NCBI GenBank assembly: GCA_963969495.1
Contig: OZ018324.1
Span: 141,294,355-141,358,354, forward strand
Direction of reading: 5' to 3'
Length of the DNA stretch: 64,000 nucleotides
From: Ceratothoa steindachneri
Taxonomy: Eukaryota > Arthropoda > Malacostraca > Isopoda > Cymothoidae
Below are positions 1 through 15,167 of this stretch, piece after piece. Each line of letters begins with the position of its first letter. Within the stretch, counting starts at the first letter, position 1. Both the position numbers and the translations under genes were made by a program. The notes below the pieces were generated by a model, which was not told where the DNA came from, did no database searches, and saw only the letters and a list, made by a program, of their open reading frames with translations.

Positions 1-105
1 GTACCCTTTTTCTCTTACAAGGGTGGATATACGGCAGCCATTAGTCTTTTCCGATTTGAATTTAAGGCCCCCATGGGTATTTTTATCAAATAAGAAGTTT
101 ACCTA
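1..105 (-). pseudogene. Gypsy-type aspartic protease, start only (family C)
   Basis: Minus-strand reading starts near 105 with VNFLFDK and continues to a short NGCRISTLVRE stretch that aligns by eye with the protease starts of families A (from 21,944) and B (from 26,535). In those copies the next residues are the catalytic DTG or ETG. Here the match reaches EKG at the window edge, so the active-site Asp appears lost. This is a Ty3/Gypsy protease, which would cleave the Gag-Pol polyprotein. The rest of pol should lie outside the window, to the left. It follows the gag remnant on the same strand. Confidence rests on alignment with two better-preserved copies in the same window. Confidence 0.6.
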
Positions 106-149
106 GTGGCCGGCGGCGCTTGAGCTGCTTCACAACACCGGATGAGAGC

Positions 150-1186
150 ATTCCGCTGGTAATAACGGGAGTGCTTCACGTGGCCTAGATCTGTTGGAAA
201 GGGGGAAGGGAGTTACTTCTGAAGTGGGACTTCTGGGGCAGTGGGTCTTTACGTGGACAAATAAACCACAGGAGAAACAAATAATGGGTCTCCTGGGGAA
301 GAATTAGTTAGAAGTGTTCGACGCGTATGGTTTTACGTCTCGATGTTCAGCGAGAAGTGTGGTTTTGGCTTTGAAGTCCCATTACATTTACAACCTTGCT
401 CTAATTGTTCGGAATGAATTTACTCTTATTTTACTTCGAATTGGAGGAAGGAGATGCCATCTTCTGACTTTCCTTCGGGTAGCAACAATAGCTAGCCAAA
501 TAAACATCAGCCTCTTCTAGTTACTCTCTGGACGTAAGGCATTTCCGGCCCTTTAAAAAAGGCCTGATTTTGGCCGGATCTGCAACCAACACCTGGTCCT
601 TTAGGAGGAAGTCAACGAGGGCATCATAATCATGTAGGAGCTTTGATGCACCAGTCAAAAGTTGAGGTCACGCTGGGGAGTGTATCAAAACTGACGGTAA
701 ATTTGGCCTGGTTGAATGCGGACATGCCTAAATTCCGATTGGTAAAAGTCCTAGGTCATGTTGTACGCCACCAGTTATTGAGGTTTTAATGTGGAGTAAT
801 CATTTGTCGTTTCCAGGAAAGAAAGTTGAATATATCTTGAGGTTAGATGTTTAATAAAGTTATTGAGCCACTCCATCTGCCTCAATGTCCTAATGATTAA
901 TTGCAAAATTCTTTTCGATATGAAATAGGAATGCTCAAAAATCCTCACCTTCTTTGAAAACTGGGATCTAAACTTACGCAGTATGTGGGACAAAGGACTT
1001 CAATCTGATCGACAACGACTCATCCCTGGTCCTATCCATTTTTATCTCATGATGGTAGATTCCTTCCCTTTCTTCTGGTTCTTCTCTTTTGGTCCTTTCA
1101 TCTTGTTGAATGTAGGCTAGCAGCTCCTCTCCACTGAGCTCAAGCGACTCCCCTTGCGACATAAATTTGTTGAATGACGAAGACAT
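150..1186 (-). pseudogene. Gypsy-type gag remnant (family C)
   Basis: Gag would package element RNA. The ATG at 1186-1184 opens MSSSFNKFMSQGESLELSG, matching the starts of family A (MTQFEIFKAQGEYLGLSG) and family B (MSVFEKFKSQGEMVSL), followed by a Glu/Arg-rich segment. Further on, in shifting frames, are a GEDF...FHIEKNF block near 950-910, a DFLLKDQVLVADP block near 600 and EEADVYLASYCCYPKE near 510-450. A perfect CCHC zinc knuckle (C-x2-C-x4-H-x4-C, CFSCGLFVHVKTHC) lies at 238-279. At least three frame changes and several stops make it a pseudogene. The same order of blocks in families A and B supports the call. The host species cannot be told from this. Confidence 0.75.
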
Positions 1187-4139
<2,953 letters not shown>

Positions 4140-4575
4140 GGAATTTAAATAAACTATATTCGTATGATGCTAAAAATATAAACCTGTACTTAGGCGCCGT
4201 TTATTTTAGCCTATATATAAAATCGCATGGTATAGTTTTGCGTTTTGTTCACATATCAACTTTAAAAACCTACGGAGAATTTCAACGAATGTATAAAATT
4301 TTGATTATCATAATTTTCACTATGTTCTAGTCATGTTGGTAAAACAACATACATACTATAAAAAAGTGCATAAAATTTGCATAAAATGATATAAAATCAA
4401 TGGTGTAGTTCTGTTTGTTTTTTCACAAATTAACTTTAAATATGTAAGAAAAAATTTCCCCCATATAAACAATTTCGCATTATCTTAATTTTTACTAGGT
4501 TTTACTCATGTTGCTAAAAAAATAATTATACCATAAAAAGATCCATAAAATTTGCAATAAAATGATATACAAACC
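4140..4575. repeat. Degenerate tandem satellite, period about 174 bp
   Basis: Two adjacent segments repeat each other with an offset of 173-175 bases. TATAGTTTTG at 4231 pairs with TGTAGTTCTG at 4404. TCATGTTGGTAAAA at 4331 pairs with TCATGTTGCTAAAA at 4506. The segment ends CATAAAATTTGCATAAAATG and CATAAAATTTGCAATAAAATG also pair. A partial earlier monomer is suggested at 4150-4228 (GATGCTAAAAATATAAACC). Identity is moderate, so the repeat is old. It stops just before the LINE fragment. Confidence 0.7.
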
Positions 4576-4714
4576 AAAAAAATTGAATTTTGAACCAAAG
4601 AATTTGAAAAGTGACTAATGAACAAATGTGCTATCCCCTTAAATACATCGAACGCGCTTTGATTTACAGGCCACCGCACTAACCAATAGCCTATTGCAAT
4701 AAAGAAAGGGATTA

Positions 4715-6503
4715 AATACAAGCAGATACGGAAGCTAGAAGAATCCTACCACGCAATTGAGGTCGAACTCGACTTAGGAAATTTGGTCATTGCTATTGGA
4801 TATCAACCGCAAAGGATTGATGTGTTACCAATTGACACTCTCACTGCCCTATTTGGTGAAGAGCCCCCACTATATTGATAGGGGGTATGAACGCTAGATT
4901 CCAAGAATTCAGGTAGAGGACCTACAACGGTATAGGAAGAAGCCTTGACCTGTTGCTGGACAGAAATATTGCCTAGCGAATACGTTTCGTCTTACCCACC
5001 TATTTCAGAGCACGAGGTGCCACAAAGCCAGACATTTGTCTGGCGAATCATCAGCTGCCGTTCAATTACTCCATGGAACCAGTCCAGGTACCATGTAGTG
5101 ACCAAATAGGGATCCTACTCGCTATCAACAGGAAGCCTATACAAGTCCCAGCTGAGTCAGGAAGAACTACAAAAGAGCAGACTGGGCACGGTACGCGCAC
5201 CTTCTCGAGGCCTACGATCCGCCCAACCTGGACGAGGCAATTCTCGAGGAGATTGATGAGGCACCTAATGACCTCAATAACCAACTCATCGACGCAGATA
5301 GGGCTTGTATCCCTAAATCCGAATATAGGACCATTTCCACCTACGAGTGGACCGAATATATGAAGGAATTATACCGTAAACTGAAGTTAATGTATGAACT
5401 CAACATCGTGAATGAATCGGTTCAGTCCATGCAGAGAAGTAAAGAAATCAAAGAAGAATTGAACCAGTTGATCCTCGAACAGCAGAATAGAAGATGAAAG
5501 GACGCGATTCATAGCCTCGATCACGAAACGACTGACAAAGAATTTTAGAAAAAGATCCGAAATCTCAAAGGATCAACTTGGAAGAAGAAGCATAAGATCG
5601 AGCTACAGAAAGATGACGGAAACATCGAACAGAAAAGTAAAAAGTTAAAGAAATATTCCGAAGTTATTGGGAAAAGGTCTTCAGTATAACTAAAGAGGAA
5701 AACGAAGACTATAACATAGAGTTCGAAAGCAACATCATCGAAGAGCTAAACGAAGAAATACACAAGACGCACCCTCACCACCAGGTGGATAGACAGCGCG
5801 ACGGAGACGCCGAGATTACAGAAGAAAAACTACTCAGCGCGCTTCGCTCATTCCAACAAAATGCCCCAGGACAATCGGGGCTTACAAAGCTTAACTTTAA
5901 AAAGGCACCAGCCAGTGTCATCAGGAGAATGAGAAGAATATATAACGCCTGTCTCATTTCCGGATACTTTCCGGATTCTTGTAAAACGGCTAAGATGATC
6001 TTCTTGCCTAAGCACGGAAAGAACCCAACGTTGAAGGAGAGCTACCGGCCAATTTCACTTCTGGAATTTGGCGGGAAGCTCTTCGAGACGATCCTCACCA
6101 AAAGACTGGTGTCTAACCTGGAGAAAAAATCACTCTATAACAGACACCAATTCAGGTTTAGGAGACAAACCCCATGATGGCGATTAACGTCATCATGGTA
6201 AAGTTAGCTCAATTAAAACAGGAAAAGAGTTACGTGGATATTGTTTGTCGAAATATATCAAAGGCGTTTGATAAGGTTTGGCAACGGGGAATGCAGTACA
6301 AGATCTTACGACTGTGCCTAACTGAAAACTTAGAGAGAACTCTCTGTGACTATGTCATGGAGAGAGCGGCATACATCAGTTTAGGGTGTACGAACGGACC
6401 AAAATTTTCGCTCACTGCAGGCCTCTCAAGACAATCGTTCAAGACGACAGAGGGAGAATCTACCGTCTCTGTGAGATGTCGGATACAGTTGTTAAATCCC
6501 TAA
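4715..6503 (+). pseudogene. LINE family A, copy 1: ORF2 (endonuclease and partial RT)
   Basis: Decayed ORF2 of a Jockey-like non-LTR retrotransposon. The 5' part (about 4730-5130) reads as an APE-type endonuclease in several frames; SDQ at 5097-5105 stands where the family's final SDH is expected. The linker (5200-5510, EAYDPPNLDEAILEEIDEAP) leads to an RT that is open over 5785-6177. That RT carries NAPGQSGLTKLNF, GYFPDSCKTAKM and ESYRPISLLEFGGKLFE. After a frame change at about 6174 the palm A region follows (SKAFDKVWQRGMQYKIL). It breaks off near 6450, before the catalytic YADD box. Blocks match copy A2 (13.3-14.3 kb) closely. The 5' end is truncated inside the endonuclease. Confidence 0.85.
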
Positions 6504-6655
6504 AACCAAATAGAGGGGGCGGCCCCCCCCCCTTCAGTCAACATTAAGTCCGCCATGTTTTTACACCCTCTGAATAGCCCAACCAGGTCCATACTCATCT
6601 ATCATCCTTCACCACATCTGAGTCAGGTTCACGGGGTGGTCATCGGCGAGGTTGG
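6504..6655. other. Junction between LINE A1 and LINE B1 with a poly-C run
   Basis: The family A match ends around 6450-6510. A run of C (about 6520-6532) follows, and family B LINE sequence becomes recognisable further on. The exact 5' end of B1 is not visible, and no target-site duplication could be identified. Confidence 0.4.
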
Positions 6656-8500
6656 GGCACGCCTAAAAGAGAGTAAAGTAAAGAAAAATGGCCATCACCA
6701 CTTCACACATCACACTAATACACACTAAAGAGAAGACCCCTACAACAATCGACCAACACACTACTTAGCTTAGCCGATACCCATAACACCCCTATCACAA
6801 ACATCTTAAAAACGAACACAGGCCACAAGCTCGTCTTTCGCTCACAGGAGGACCCCCTTACTTTTCACCAAAACGCAGCCGACACACTCGTCACCTAAAA
6901 CCTACAAACCAAACTAGCTGAAGTTATACTTAAAAGGCACCAAATACGAATCACAAAGAACAACCTCTTATTGTTGTCCTTCACCACTGATGACCTCCGC
7001 ACGAACCTCAGACAAAAGTAAGGGAAGGAGGTCATCACAGACCTGTATTTTAATCGTACAAGACACTGAGCAGTGATCACACTGTCCAATCAAAACAGTA
7101 AAACACTGCTGCTAGACCAGGGTAACAAGGTCTGCGGCACACAAACACACCCACAGAAGATGGAATCAGAACACAACGTAAGATCGACACAATGCCACCG
7201 CTGTTACAAAACCAAGCACGCAACACGTACATGTCAAGCAGACCTAATCTGCTCATAGTGCAGTGTAGTGGGGCACCACTACACCACATGCACAGCCACC
7301 ACATCCCACTGATCCAACTGTGGCGTCGACCACGTCGCCGTCAACCCCAAATGTCCTTACTTAGTAAGGCCCGCCATGTCGCCGTTGTGGCTATACGGCG
7401 CCCCCAATCAGTCCACACAACCACTCACTCCGCACCCGCCTCCTCTCCCCTCAGTAGAACATTTCCCGCACCTGCCGGCACCACTGTGTCTGCACCTACC
7501 CCTGCTCCATCAAATACAAACTTAAACCCAGCCGCACCTCTATCTCACCCACACATCCCGTCATTTTTCCTACCCTAGCACCTTACACTCAGAGACCCCA
7601 CTACTACCGACACTCACACCCAACCCCCCCCATCCCCCCCCCACCCCACCCCGTCCCACCCCCACTCCACATCACACAACTAATGAGACGACAACCCGAA
7701 GATGCACCTGGCCACCTTGCTCTCAACGGTGGCAAAGGACATGTCAACATACTCAACACACTATTCGCCTCACACGGAATAGAGCAGATCACCTTTCCTG
7801 AGAAGGTGTTCGCTCTAATAGACGAGCACACAAATAGAAGACCTGCACTCCTCCCCTCTCCGGTGAGCACGCATACCTCTCCACCTGGACTCACCGCCAC
7901 CCACTTTCACCACGCTCCCCCCGCCTCCCGCCCTTCTGTCCCTGCACCTTCTTTAACTAGCCCTCCGCCTACTGCTCCCGCGTATTTCCCAGCTCCCTCT
8001 CCTACCCTCACTACTTCCACTTCTCTTTCAAAACTCCATCCTACCTCCAGAACTCCTCCATCGGCAACCCTTCCCTCCTCCCTCTACTGCCTCCAACCCC
8101 GCTCCAATCGTCCACACTCCCACTGACACCACAAACCCCACCTCGCCTCAGCCCACAAAACCCCGTGCCAAACTTAAAAACCCTGCTTCAAAAAAAACCC
8201 CGCACACACAAGCACGGGCAATCCCCCCCATCCTCCTGCTGTTGCCACTCGCCCCCCTTTTACCCTCCTTCGACCCAACCTCATCTCTCCCCCGACACCC
8301 CACCTTTCATAATCAATTCCTCTTCTACTATCTCTAGCCCCTCATATCCCAGCTCTACTCCATCTACCTCTGCTACTAACTCCCTCCCCCTAGACTGCAC
8401 CCTTTCCAAGCCTACTACCTCGACACCTCCTTCCACAGAACAAAATCCTCCCTCCACCACGGCCTGCCCACCCAACAACAAAGCTGACAACCCCCCCTAA
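6656..8500 (+). pseudogene. LINE family B, copy 1: ORF1 (gag-like, CCHC knuckles, Pro-rich tail)
   Basis: ORF1 of Jockey- and I-like LINEs binds the element RNA. A cluster of three CCHC knuckles is readable in one frame. The first is CHRCYKTKHATRTC at 7193-7234. The second is at 7250-7291 with a TAG (7256-7258) inside the Cys-Cys pair. The third is at 7310-7354 with its first Cys codon replaced by TGA. The family spacing C-x2-C-x4-H-x4-C is intact in the first. Downstream, 7380-8500 is extremely rich in C, encoding Pro/Ser/Thr/His-rich sequence with one more conserved-looking block (7683-7840). The N-terminal part before 7100 is too broken to follow. Neighbouring ORF2 lies on the same strand. 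Confidence 0.75.
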
Positions 8501-8599
8501 ACAACAGCCGACACCGGTAAAGGTACTGGGTCCTCACCTCTCCTGGGCAATAGGCAGGGAGAAGGGGAACGGTACCGGGAAAATCAGCCTCCCGCGCAA

Positions 8600-10791
8600 T
8601 CCGTTCACGACAATAGGTCGCCTCAACGTGAAACAATTAAACGTACGCAGTTGGCATGGTATTCGCCATACGGTTGCCAATTGGGTGCTCAACACACAAA
8701 TAACTGACATAATACTCCTGAACTCAACCAGCCTACTTCCTCTCAACAATAGACTCCGCATCGCAGGCTAGCACACTTACCTATTTCCACAGGTGCGGCA
8801 CCTAGGATCAGCGATTCTATTAAAGCGCTCCATACACCACTCCTTTATTAAAACACAAGACAACTCCTTTCTAGCCAGAAAGATAGTTACAAGCTCCGGC
8901 CACATTCTAGAGGCCACAGATGACCACGCCTACAACTAAACATAGAAGCCCCACTCCTGGCCCTATCTAACTATAACCTCCCTATTTTCTTCGCGTGGGA
9001 CCCCAACGCTTTTCACCAGACACTCTATTTAAACAACACGAATGACGCAGGAACGTACCCTGCCGGTGCCCTGCAGCGTTTTCGCTGCCAGCACATCTGC
9101 CTCACCTTCCCCACATTCTTCGGTCCTTGTGGAAGTACCACGTTTCCAGGCATTGTCTTTCGCAATAACCACGCCACACATTTCCACGAACACATATCAC
9201 CGGGTCCGTACGTACTCTCTGACCAGATACCGATATGCCTCATCATATCCACATCTCCCATACTCATACCTACCCCACCTCTCTACGATTACAAAAACAC
9301 AAACTGGGAAAAGTTCAGGAGAAACATAACAGAAAACACGCCACAAAGCCTTGACCTGGATTACAGCAATCCAGACCTGTTAGATGACCACTGATGCTGA
9401 ATCTTAAACACTATAACCACAGCACGCAACCTACACTCACCACAAAAAAATACACTTGCATCAAACATTTCACATTTTCCATACACACTCCGAGATTTAT
9501 CACACAGTACAATAATCATTACACTAGAGGCCCACGACAGCAAGACATAAATCACTTACAAGCCCGCATCCTACAGTGCCTGCAGCTAGATAGGAACCGG
9601 CAGTGGCGAAAAGTCGTCCGCTTCGAGGACGACACCCGTGGCACGGACCCATCCTTCTTCTGGTGGCAGGTAAAAAGGATGTTAGGCACTGATCCATGCA
9701 AACCCATCACCCACCATGTATGTATACAACCAAACACTCACAGACGCTAACGTCATACTCGACGCATTTAGGTCCCACTGGGACAGAGTACACACACACA
9801 ACCCACTCAAACAACACGCACGGAAGCACTTCCAGGAAGTCCAGGAGTGGTGTCGGGCCGACGATCACGAGCTAAGGCCTGACCTCTTGATACAAATGGA
9901 GCTGCTCGACTACACATCCACATTACCCACTCCAATCACCGTCGAGGGAAAAAAACACTACATTAAAACAACACCAAAACGCGCCCCGGGTCCCTACCAG
10001 CTACCAGCCAACTTATACACAACCTCCCAGCAAACGACACCGCACACCCAATCGAAAACTGCTGGCTTGCATACACAGTGGCCTACGCCGATGCGGAGAC
10101 CATTCTCGTCAGTGGCCGAAGCCCAAAAGAAATCGCGCTCCACGCACAAACAATACTAGATGATAAGACGGATTACGATGATAAATGGCTGATTGCTACG
10201 AATACTCAGAAGACACAGATGACACTCTACGTTGCTAGAGATCACTTCATGCACAACCTACAAAACTTCTCATTGACGCCAGACATGAACCACCTAAGCC
10301 CAACAAGGCTCGATTACAATCAATGTACAAAAATCCTGGGGATAACCCCTGAAAAGCCCCTCAGGTTCAATATACACCAAAACATACCCCAAGAAAGAGC
10401 CTCACGACAGAACACATCGCTGTGCAGGTTCTATTCGGCGAGCAAAAGACTAAAGCTACACCTCGACAAACCACTCGTTCGACCGATTCTAACGTACGCC
10501 CTACTGTCACTCGTAGCCACGAGTGGCACGTGGAAGCGGAAGGGTCAGCGCAATCAGAACTTTGCTCTGAAGCGCGCTTGCCACTCGCCGTTGTACTCGA
10601 GAATAGCCGCACTACACAACAACAACAAATTAGCACCCTTCAACACATACGCTGACACCAGACTCACAAAACAACTCAGGAAACTCGTTAGAGACCAAAA
10701 ATTCACTGCACTACACGTAAGAAGGTATGCGATGGCACCGCAATACCCCGTGGCCCATGAACACACGCCACCCGTACCGTTCACCGCATAA
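8600..10791 (+). pseudogene. LINE family B, copy 1: ORF2 (endonuclease, internally deleted RT)
   Basis: The endonuclease start reads VKQLNVRSWHGIRHTVANW at about 8628-8690. Its C-terminal part is at 9050-9390 (GPYVLSDQIPICLI), with SDQ replacing the usual SDH. The linker and RT fingers are at 9552-10,000 (PITVEGKKHYIKTTPKRAPG). The text then jumps to the active-site region at 10,078: the box is YADA, not YADD, so the second catalytic Asp is lost. Relative to copy B2 the RT core between the fingers and the active site is missing. The C-terminal part is open from 10,078 to 10,791 (thumb, FALKRACHSP). Homologous to B2 over the last kilobase. Confidence 0.85.
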
Positions 10792-11190
10792 CCAAAAGGC
10801 TTCATGAATAAGCGTTTCCGACTGATCAAACAGCCTCACCCTCCTGACCTGCCTCCAACCGTCGTCCAGTCAAAACCACGAGACCAACATAGCCAGACTA
10901 AGACCACACATCGGTGTATAGCCACCTACCTATTAACTCTTTGTATCTTTTCTTTTATGATTTCCGCAACCTTCCTTATGACTACCTGTTCGCCGTATAC
11001 AACACAGAATTCTTGTCAGAATTACTTCGTAGGTCTCATCTTGTGATCTGGTAGAGGAGGAAAAGTTTGATGAACTTTTGCCTACGCCTCCGAAAAATCC
11101 GGTTTCTAATTTTAGAACCATATTTTTAAAAAGTGGTTATTAATCTGGTGTCTCATTCATCATCATCATAACTCATCATTAATCATCTTT
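10792..11190 (+). other. LINE family B, copy 1: 3' UTR and simple tail
   Basis: From the stop at 10,789-10,791 the sequence stays similar to the stretch after copy B2 (16,640-16,860). Shared blocks include GGC-TCATGAATAA, CCTCCAACC-TCGTCCAGTCA and TTTCCGCAACCTT. This shows a family-specific 3' UTR. A CAT-rich tail (11,150-11,185) may be the element's 3' simple repeat. Confidence 0.6.
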
Positions 11191-11289
11191 ACTTTACAGC
11201 GGCCCGACTTAGGCAGATGACTGCTTAATTCCCCGGGCTACCTTTCTTCCTTAACCGCCATCAGATGTGAAAGGTAGAAATAAAAAAGG

Positions 11290-12336
11290 AGATTAATAGA
11301 AATCAGTCTTCGGCTATCGTGTTCGAAATAGTGAAGTTCCGAAATAGGTGGGACAACACTGAATTCCGACACGTCTTTAAAGTAATATTCAGCGACACAC
11401 ATGGTCCAGAAAGCCAAAGAAAGGGGATTACTACTCTTTAACGCTATGATCTGTGCAGATCAAATTGAAAGAGAAGAGTTTACCCCCATTCACATGTGCT
11501 TCCTTTGTTACAAGATGGAGCAACACGCAATGCAAAATTATAAAGAGCAAACTATCACGTGCTCCAGGTGCAGTGAGATTGTAAAGGGCCGGTGGTAAGA
11601 TGCCCAAGCTAAATAGTGAGAATTTCACGAAGTTACGTGCATATTATTTGCGCACGTAAATAAACTCTCAAATCCAGGAACGTTCGCGAAGACACTGAAT
11701 CTCATGCTGAAGAAAAACGGCATGTTAGAGATGTGGTTTCCGGATGATCCACCATTGGGTGACGTGCTGCAGCTGCAGTCTTTGGTAGAGGGAGCATCAG
11801 AGCCCCCGGCGACTCCATTTTCCAGGAGGAACGAACATCGGAGCCCGCATATGAAGCGAAACTCAAGACTGAGAAAGCAATCTCTACTAGGAAAGATCCA
11901 AGACTGGAGTTTATAAAACTTGGTGAGAAGAAAGAGAGAAGAGCAGCAAGAAAAATAAAGAAAGCAGAAGGCAATCAAAGGAACCAATCGTCCTCGTAAT
12001 CTGATGCTGAGGAACTCGAAAACAGGGCGACCAAGAGCCCCTTAAGTTCGAGAAGTAGGTCGAAGATCTTGAAGTGTAATTACAAGTACGATGGAGAGGA
12101 GAGAGTCCTCAAAATTATAACGAACGAACAAACTTTATACTCAGAGAAGCTCTACCCCAAGGAAATATTCCAGAGTATACAACAAAGAACAATAAAGTGG
12201 ACCTACTCAGCAATAGAAAAAGAAACATTGAGCAAGCAATGCTGAAAGGTACAATGAAACTACATACAGACTCTTGCATCACCCTAAGTGATGCAGAATT
12301 CAAGAAAATGAGAAACGGCAAAGAACACTACACCTA
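11290..12336 (+). pseudogene. LINE family A, copy 2: ORF1 (gag-like)
   Basis: The open part at 11,401-11,598 contains CFLCYKMEQHAMQNY, a CCHC-type knuckle with the last Cys replaced by Tyr, and then CSRC. The reading continues in shifted frames through a Lys/Arg/Glu-rich segment (11,830-12,000) and a last block near 12,080-12,330 (ERVLKIITNEQTLYSEKLYP). It ends 37 bases before the ATG of ORF2, the arrangement expected of ORF1 in a two-ORF LINE. Several stops and shifts make it non-functional. I assign it by position and knuckle motif; the N terminus is unknown. Confidence 0.65.
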
Positions 12337-12372
12337 AGACACACCCAAAACAAAAACACAAGAACAAGAAAA

Positions 12373-14840
12373 ATGAAACACATAAACATCGCTCTAAAAA
12401 TACTCACACTGAATGTGAATGGATTAAAAGGAAAGTCCATTCTTTACGGCAACATCTTCCGTAAAGAAGAATAGGACATCATTCTCATATCAGAACATTG
12501 AATGAACACAAGCACTGACACTATAAAAATACACAACTATACAGTTTTACAAAAAAATCACACACAAGAAAGGTACGATGGCGCAGCCATTGCTATCATG
12601 AAAAACATTTAATTCAAAACGCAACGACTTAGACGAATCTTTTGCGGCTGTCGAAATCCCTACCCTGGTTAATGGTATAACTGTAGCGGCAGCCTACCAG
12701 CCGCCATCAGGCTACAGGCGCGTCGATCAAAGGGAACAAAGTGGTCCCGAGCGATCATATCCCAATTATCACCACCATTTCACTTGCGCCAATGCTCAAG
12801 CCCGTCAAACTTAAGAAAAGTTAAGCGAAAGCTAACTGGAAACAGTACAGAAAAATGCTCACCACCTACTAGCCAGCTGACCTAGATGACGCTAATCTTG
12901 AGGAAATTGACAAGATCACTAATCCCCTCATTCAAGCTGACGAAAGATGCGTCCCAGGAATCTCGTACAAAATGCTTCCGCAACCTAGGTGGACGGACGA
13001 AATGAGGGAAATCGTCAGGAAACACAGGGACATTTACGAGGAAGTCTATAGTACAGGCCTCAACCGGGAAATGGCAGCCCGAATTAGACCGCTAAGCGAC
13101 CACTAAAAAACATAATCCTCGAGAAACAGAAGGAAATATGGAACGATATCATAGGCAAACTAGACAGGGAGAGAAAACCTGTAAGTTTTTGGAACAGCGT
13201 CCGAAGACTAAGAAGATTGCTTTCCAGGCCAGAGACAAAAATAAAGGAAGGTGACCTTATCATAGAGGATCCGAACTCTCTCTCGAGGATATTAAGGAGA
13301 CATTGAAAATTGTTCTTTGCAATATCACCTGAGGAGAACGACGATTTCAACCAGGACTTCGAAGACCGACTGCTCGATGACCTAGCAACGATGATACATA
13401 GGACCCACCCCCAACCTAAAATATCTAGAGAAAGAGAGATGGTTGACCACGGGTGCCCATTCACTATTGAAGAGACCATGAAAACCATTAGGTCCTTCAA
13501 ACAAAGGGTTCCCGGCTGCTCTGGGCTCACCAAGAACAACCTGGTTAATGTTCCACAACAAATTATTCAGGGCATGGTGAACAACATGAACGCATCCTTG
13601 AATACAGGTTACTTCCCTCACGGGTATAAGGTGGCTAAAATCAGCTTTATCCCGAGGGGGAACAAGCCCCCAGACCAAGTGGCCAAATATCACCCAAATT
13701 CTCTCCTAGAAATTCCCCTGCAAGATCTTTGACAAGATTATAGCCGACAGGCTACAAAATTAACTAGACGAGTTTAGAGCGCATAACCCTCGACAACCTG
13801 GGTTCAGACCAAAAAGGGGCACGGAAACTGCCCTGGCGCGCCTTACTGAAAAGATCTCCACCACCGAGCGAAGGGTCAATATGTTGACATCGTGATGAGG
13901 GACATGCAGAAGGCTTTTGACAAGGTTTGGCTTAGTGGACTACAATACAAGATCCTAGGTCTCCAGCTAAATACAGTCCTGGAAAAGATCCTTTATGACT
14001 TCCTCATGGACAGTAGGGCGCGTATCATGATTGAAGAGCACAAACGACCCAAATTCGAGCTCAAAGCGAGCGTTCCCCTGGGAAGCTGCCTGAGTCCTTT
14101 GTTTTACTTGGTCTTCACCAACGACACTCACACTCCAATACATCGGGGCATGATGTATCTGCAGTACGCAGATGACGTCACTCAGAGCGTCCCCAGTAGG
14201 GTTAGGAAAGCAAGGGATCAGGCACTCAACAAAATTGCAGAGATCTCAAACATCAACCAATACGAGAAGTGGAAAAGCCAGACAAATAGGAATAAATTTA
14301 AAATCGTCTCGCTGACACGTTCGTAAACTTAGCCCATTATAATAGATGGGAGGAGATATGGCTACTCCACCGAAGGCACCATCCTGGGCCTTAAAATCTC
14401 CGACCACGGATACTCGAGTTCAAACAAGGAGAGGTAGCATAAGGCGAGGAAAAAAATCTTCAAACTTTATTGGTTACGAAATCTTAGCTCGGCGAATATC
14501 AGGAAAATATACCTGTTGTTCCTCCGGGCTAAGCTCATCTACCCTGCAGTAGTGACTCAAGTGGCTAGCAAGTCCACTATGAGGAGGCCTTAGCCAGCGC
14601 AGAACTCTGCATCTCTCTGCATAAATAAAACCAGACGAAGAGAGCATCTTCGGCAGAGGGACCTGCACCGCAGACAGCATTTGGAGCCCATCAATGTCGA
14701 TACGCAGAAACTTGCCAAAACGAATTGTCTATAACGGCCAATGATATCATTCCAGAACTAAGAAGAACTGGTGACAAAATTAACATCCCTGCCAGATTAA
14801 GCGGAAGGTCGCTCGAAACCGGCGTTTCCCAAGAACTAGA
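12373..14840 (+). pseudogene. LINE family A, copy 2: ORF2 (endonuclease-RT)
   Basis: The ATG at 12,373 opens MKHINIALKILTLNVNGLKG, the start of an APE-type endonuclease (the conserved Asn of LNVNG is present). In-frame stops occur at about 12,472 and 12,499. The endonuclease middle is deleted after VAAAYQPPSG (12,700). The RT N-terminal half is open at 13,310-13,732. The palm is open at 13,892-14,326 and holds QKAFDKVW, VPLGSCLSP and an intact QYADDVTQS box (YADD at 14,165-14,176). The C-terminal part fades out by about 14,840 and is followed by AAAC-rich text. It is the best preserved family A copy, but it is broken by at least four frame changes. Confidence 0.85.
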
Positions 14841-15167
14841 AACTGTTCCGAGGAAAACATAACACAAATATGTATATACATAAACATTAAAAAACAGAAT
14901 ACAAAACATACAACTACGAGACAGATAGCAAACTTACAAATAAATATGAAAAAACAAACAGAAAGGAAAAAAACGCCAAGTGATATATTAAATTTGAACA
15001 CCAATTAAAGTTCGAAAGCTCAACAACGCGCCAATACTATAATTTTAAACAAAGAAACAAATACAGAGAAGAACACAAACAGAGAACGCTCACAGAGACA
15101 AACAGCAGACAACATCATCAAAACAAAAAAGGGAAAAATAAATAACTAAAGAATCAAAACGCCTGCG
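14841..15167. other. A-rich stretch between LINE A2 and LINE B2
   Basis: The sequence is A-rich (AAACA, AACAAA) and probably holds the 3' UTR and tail of LINE A2. No coding signal is seen, and no target-site duplication could be defined. Confidence 0.4.
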
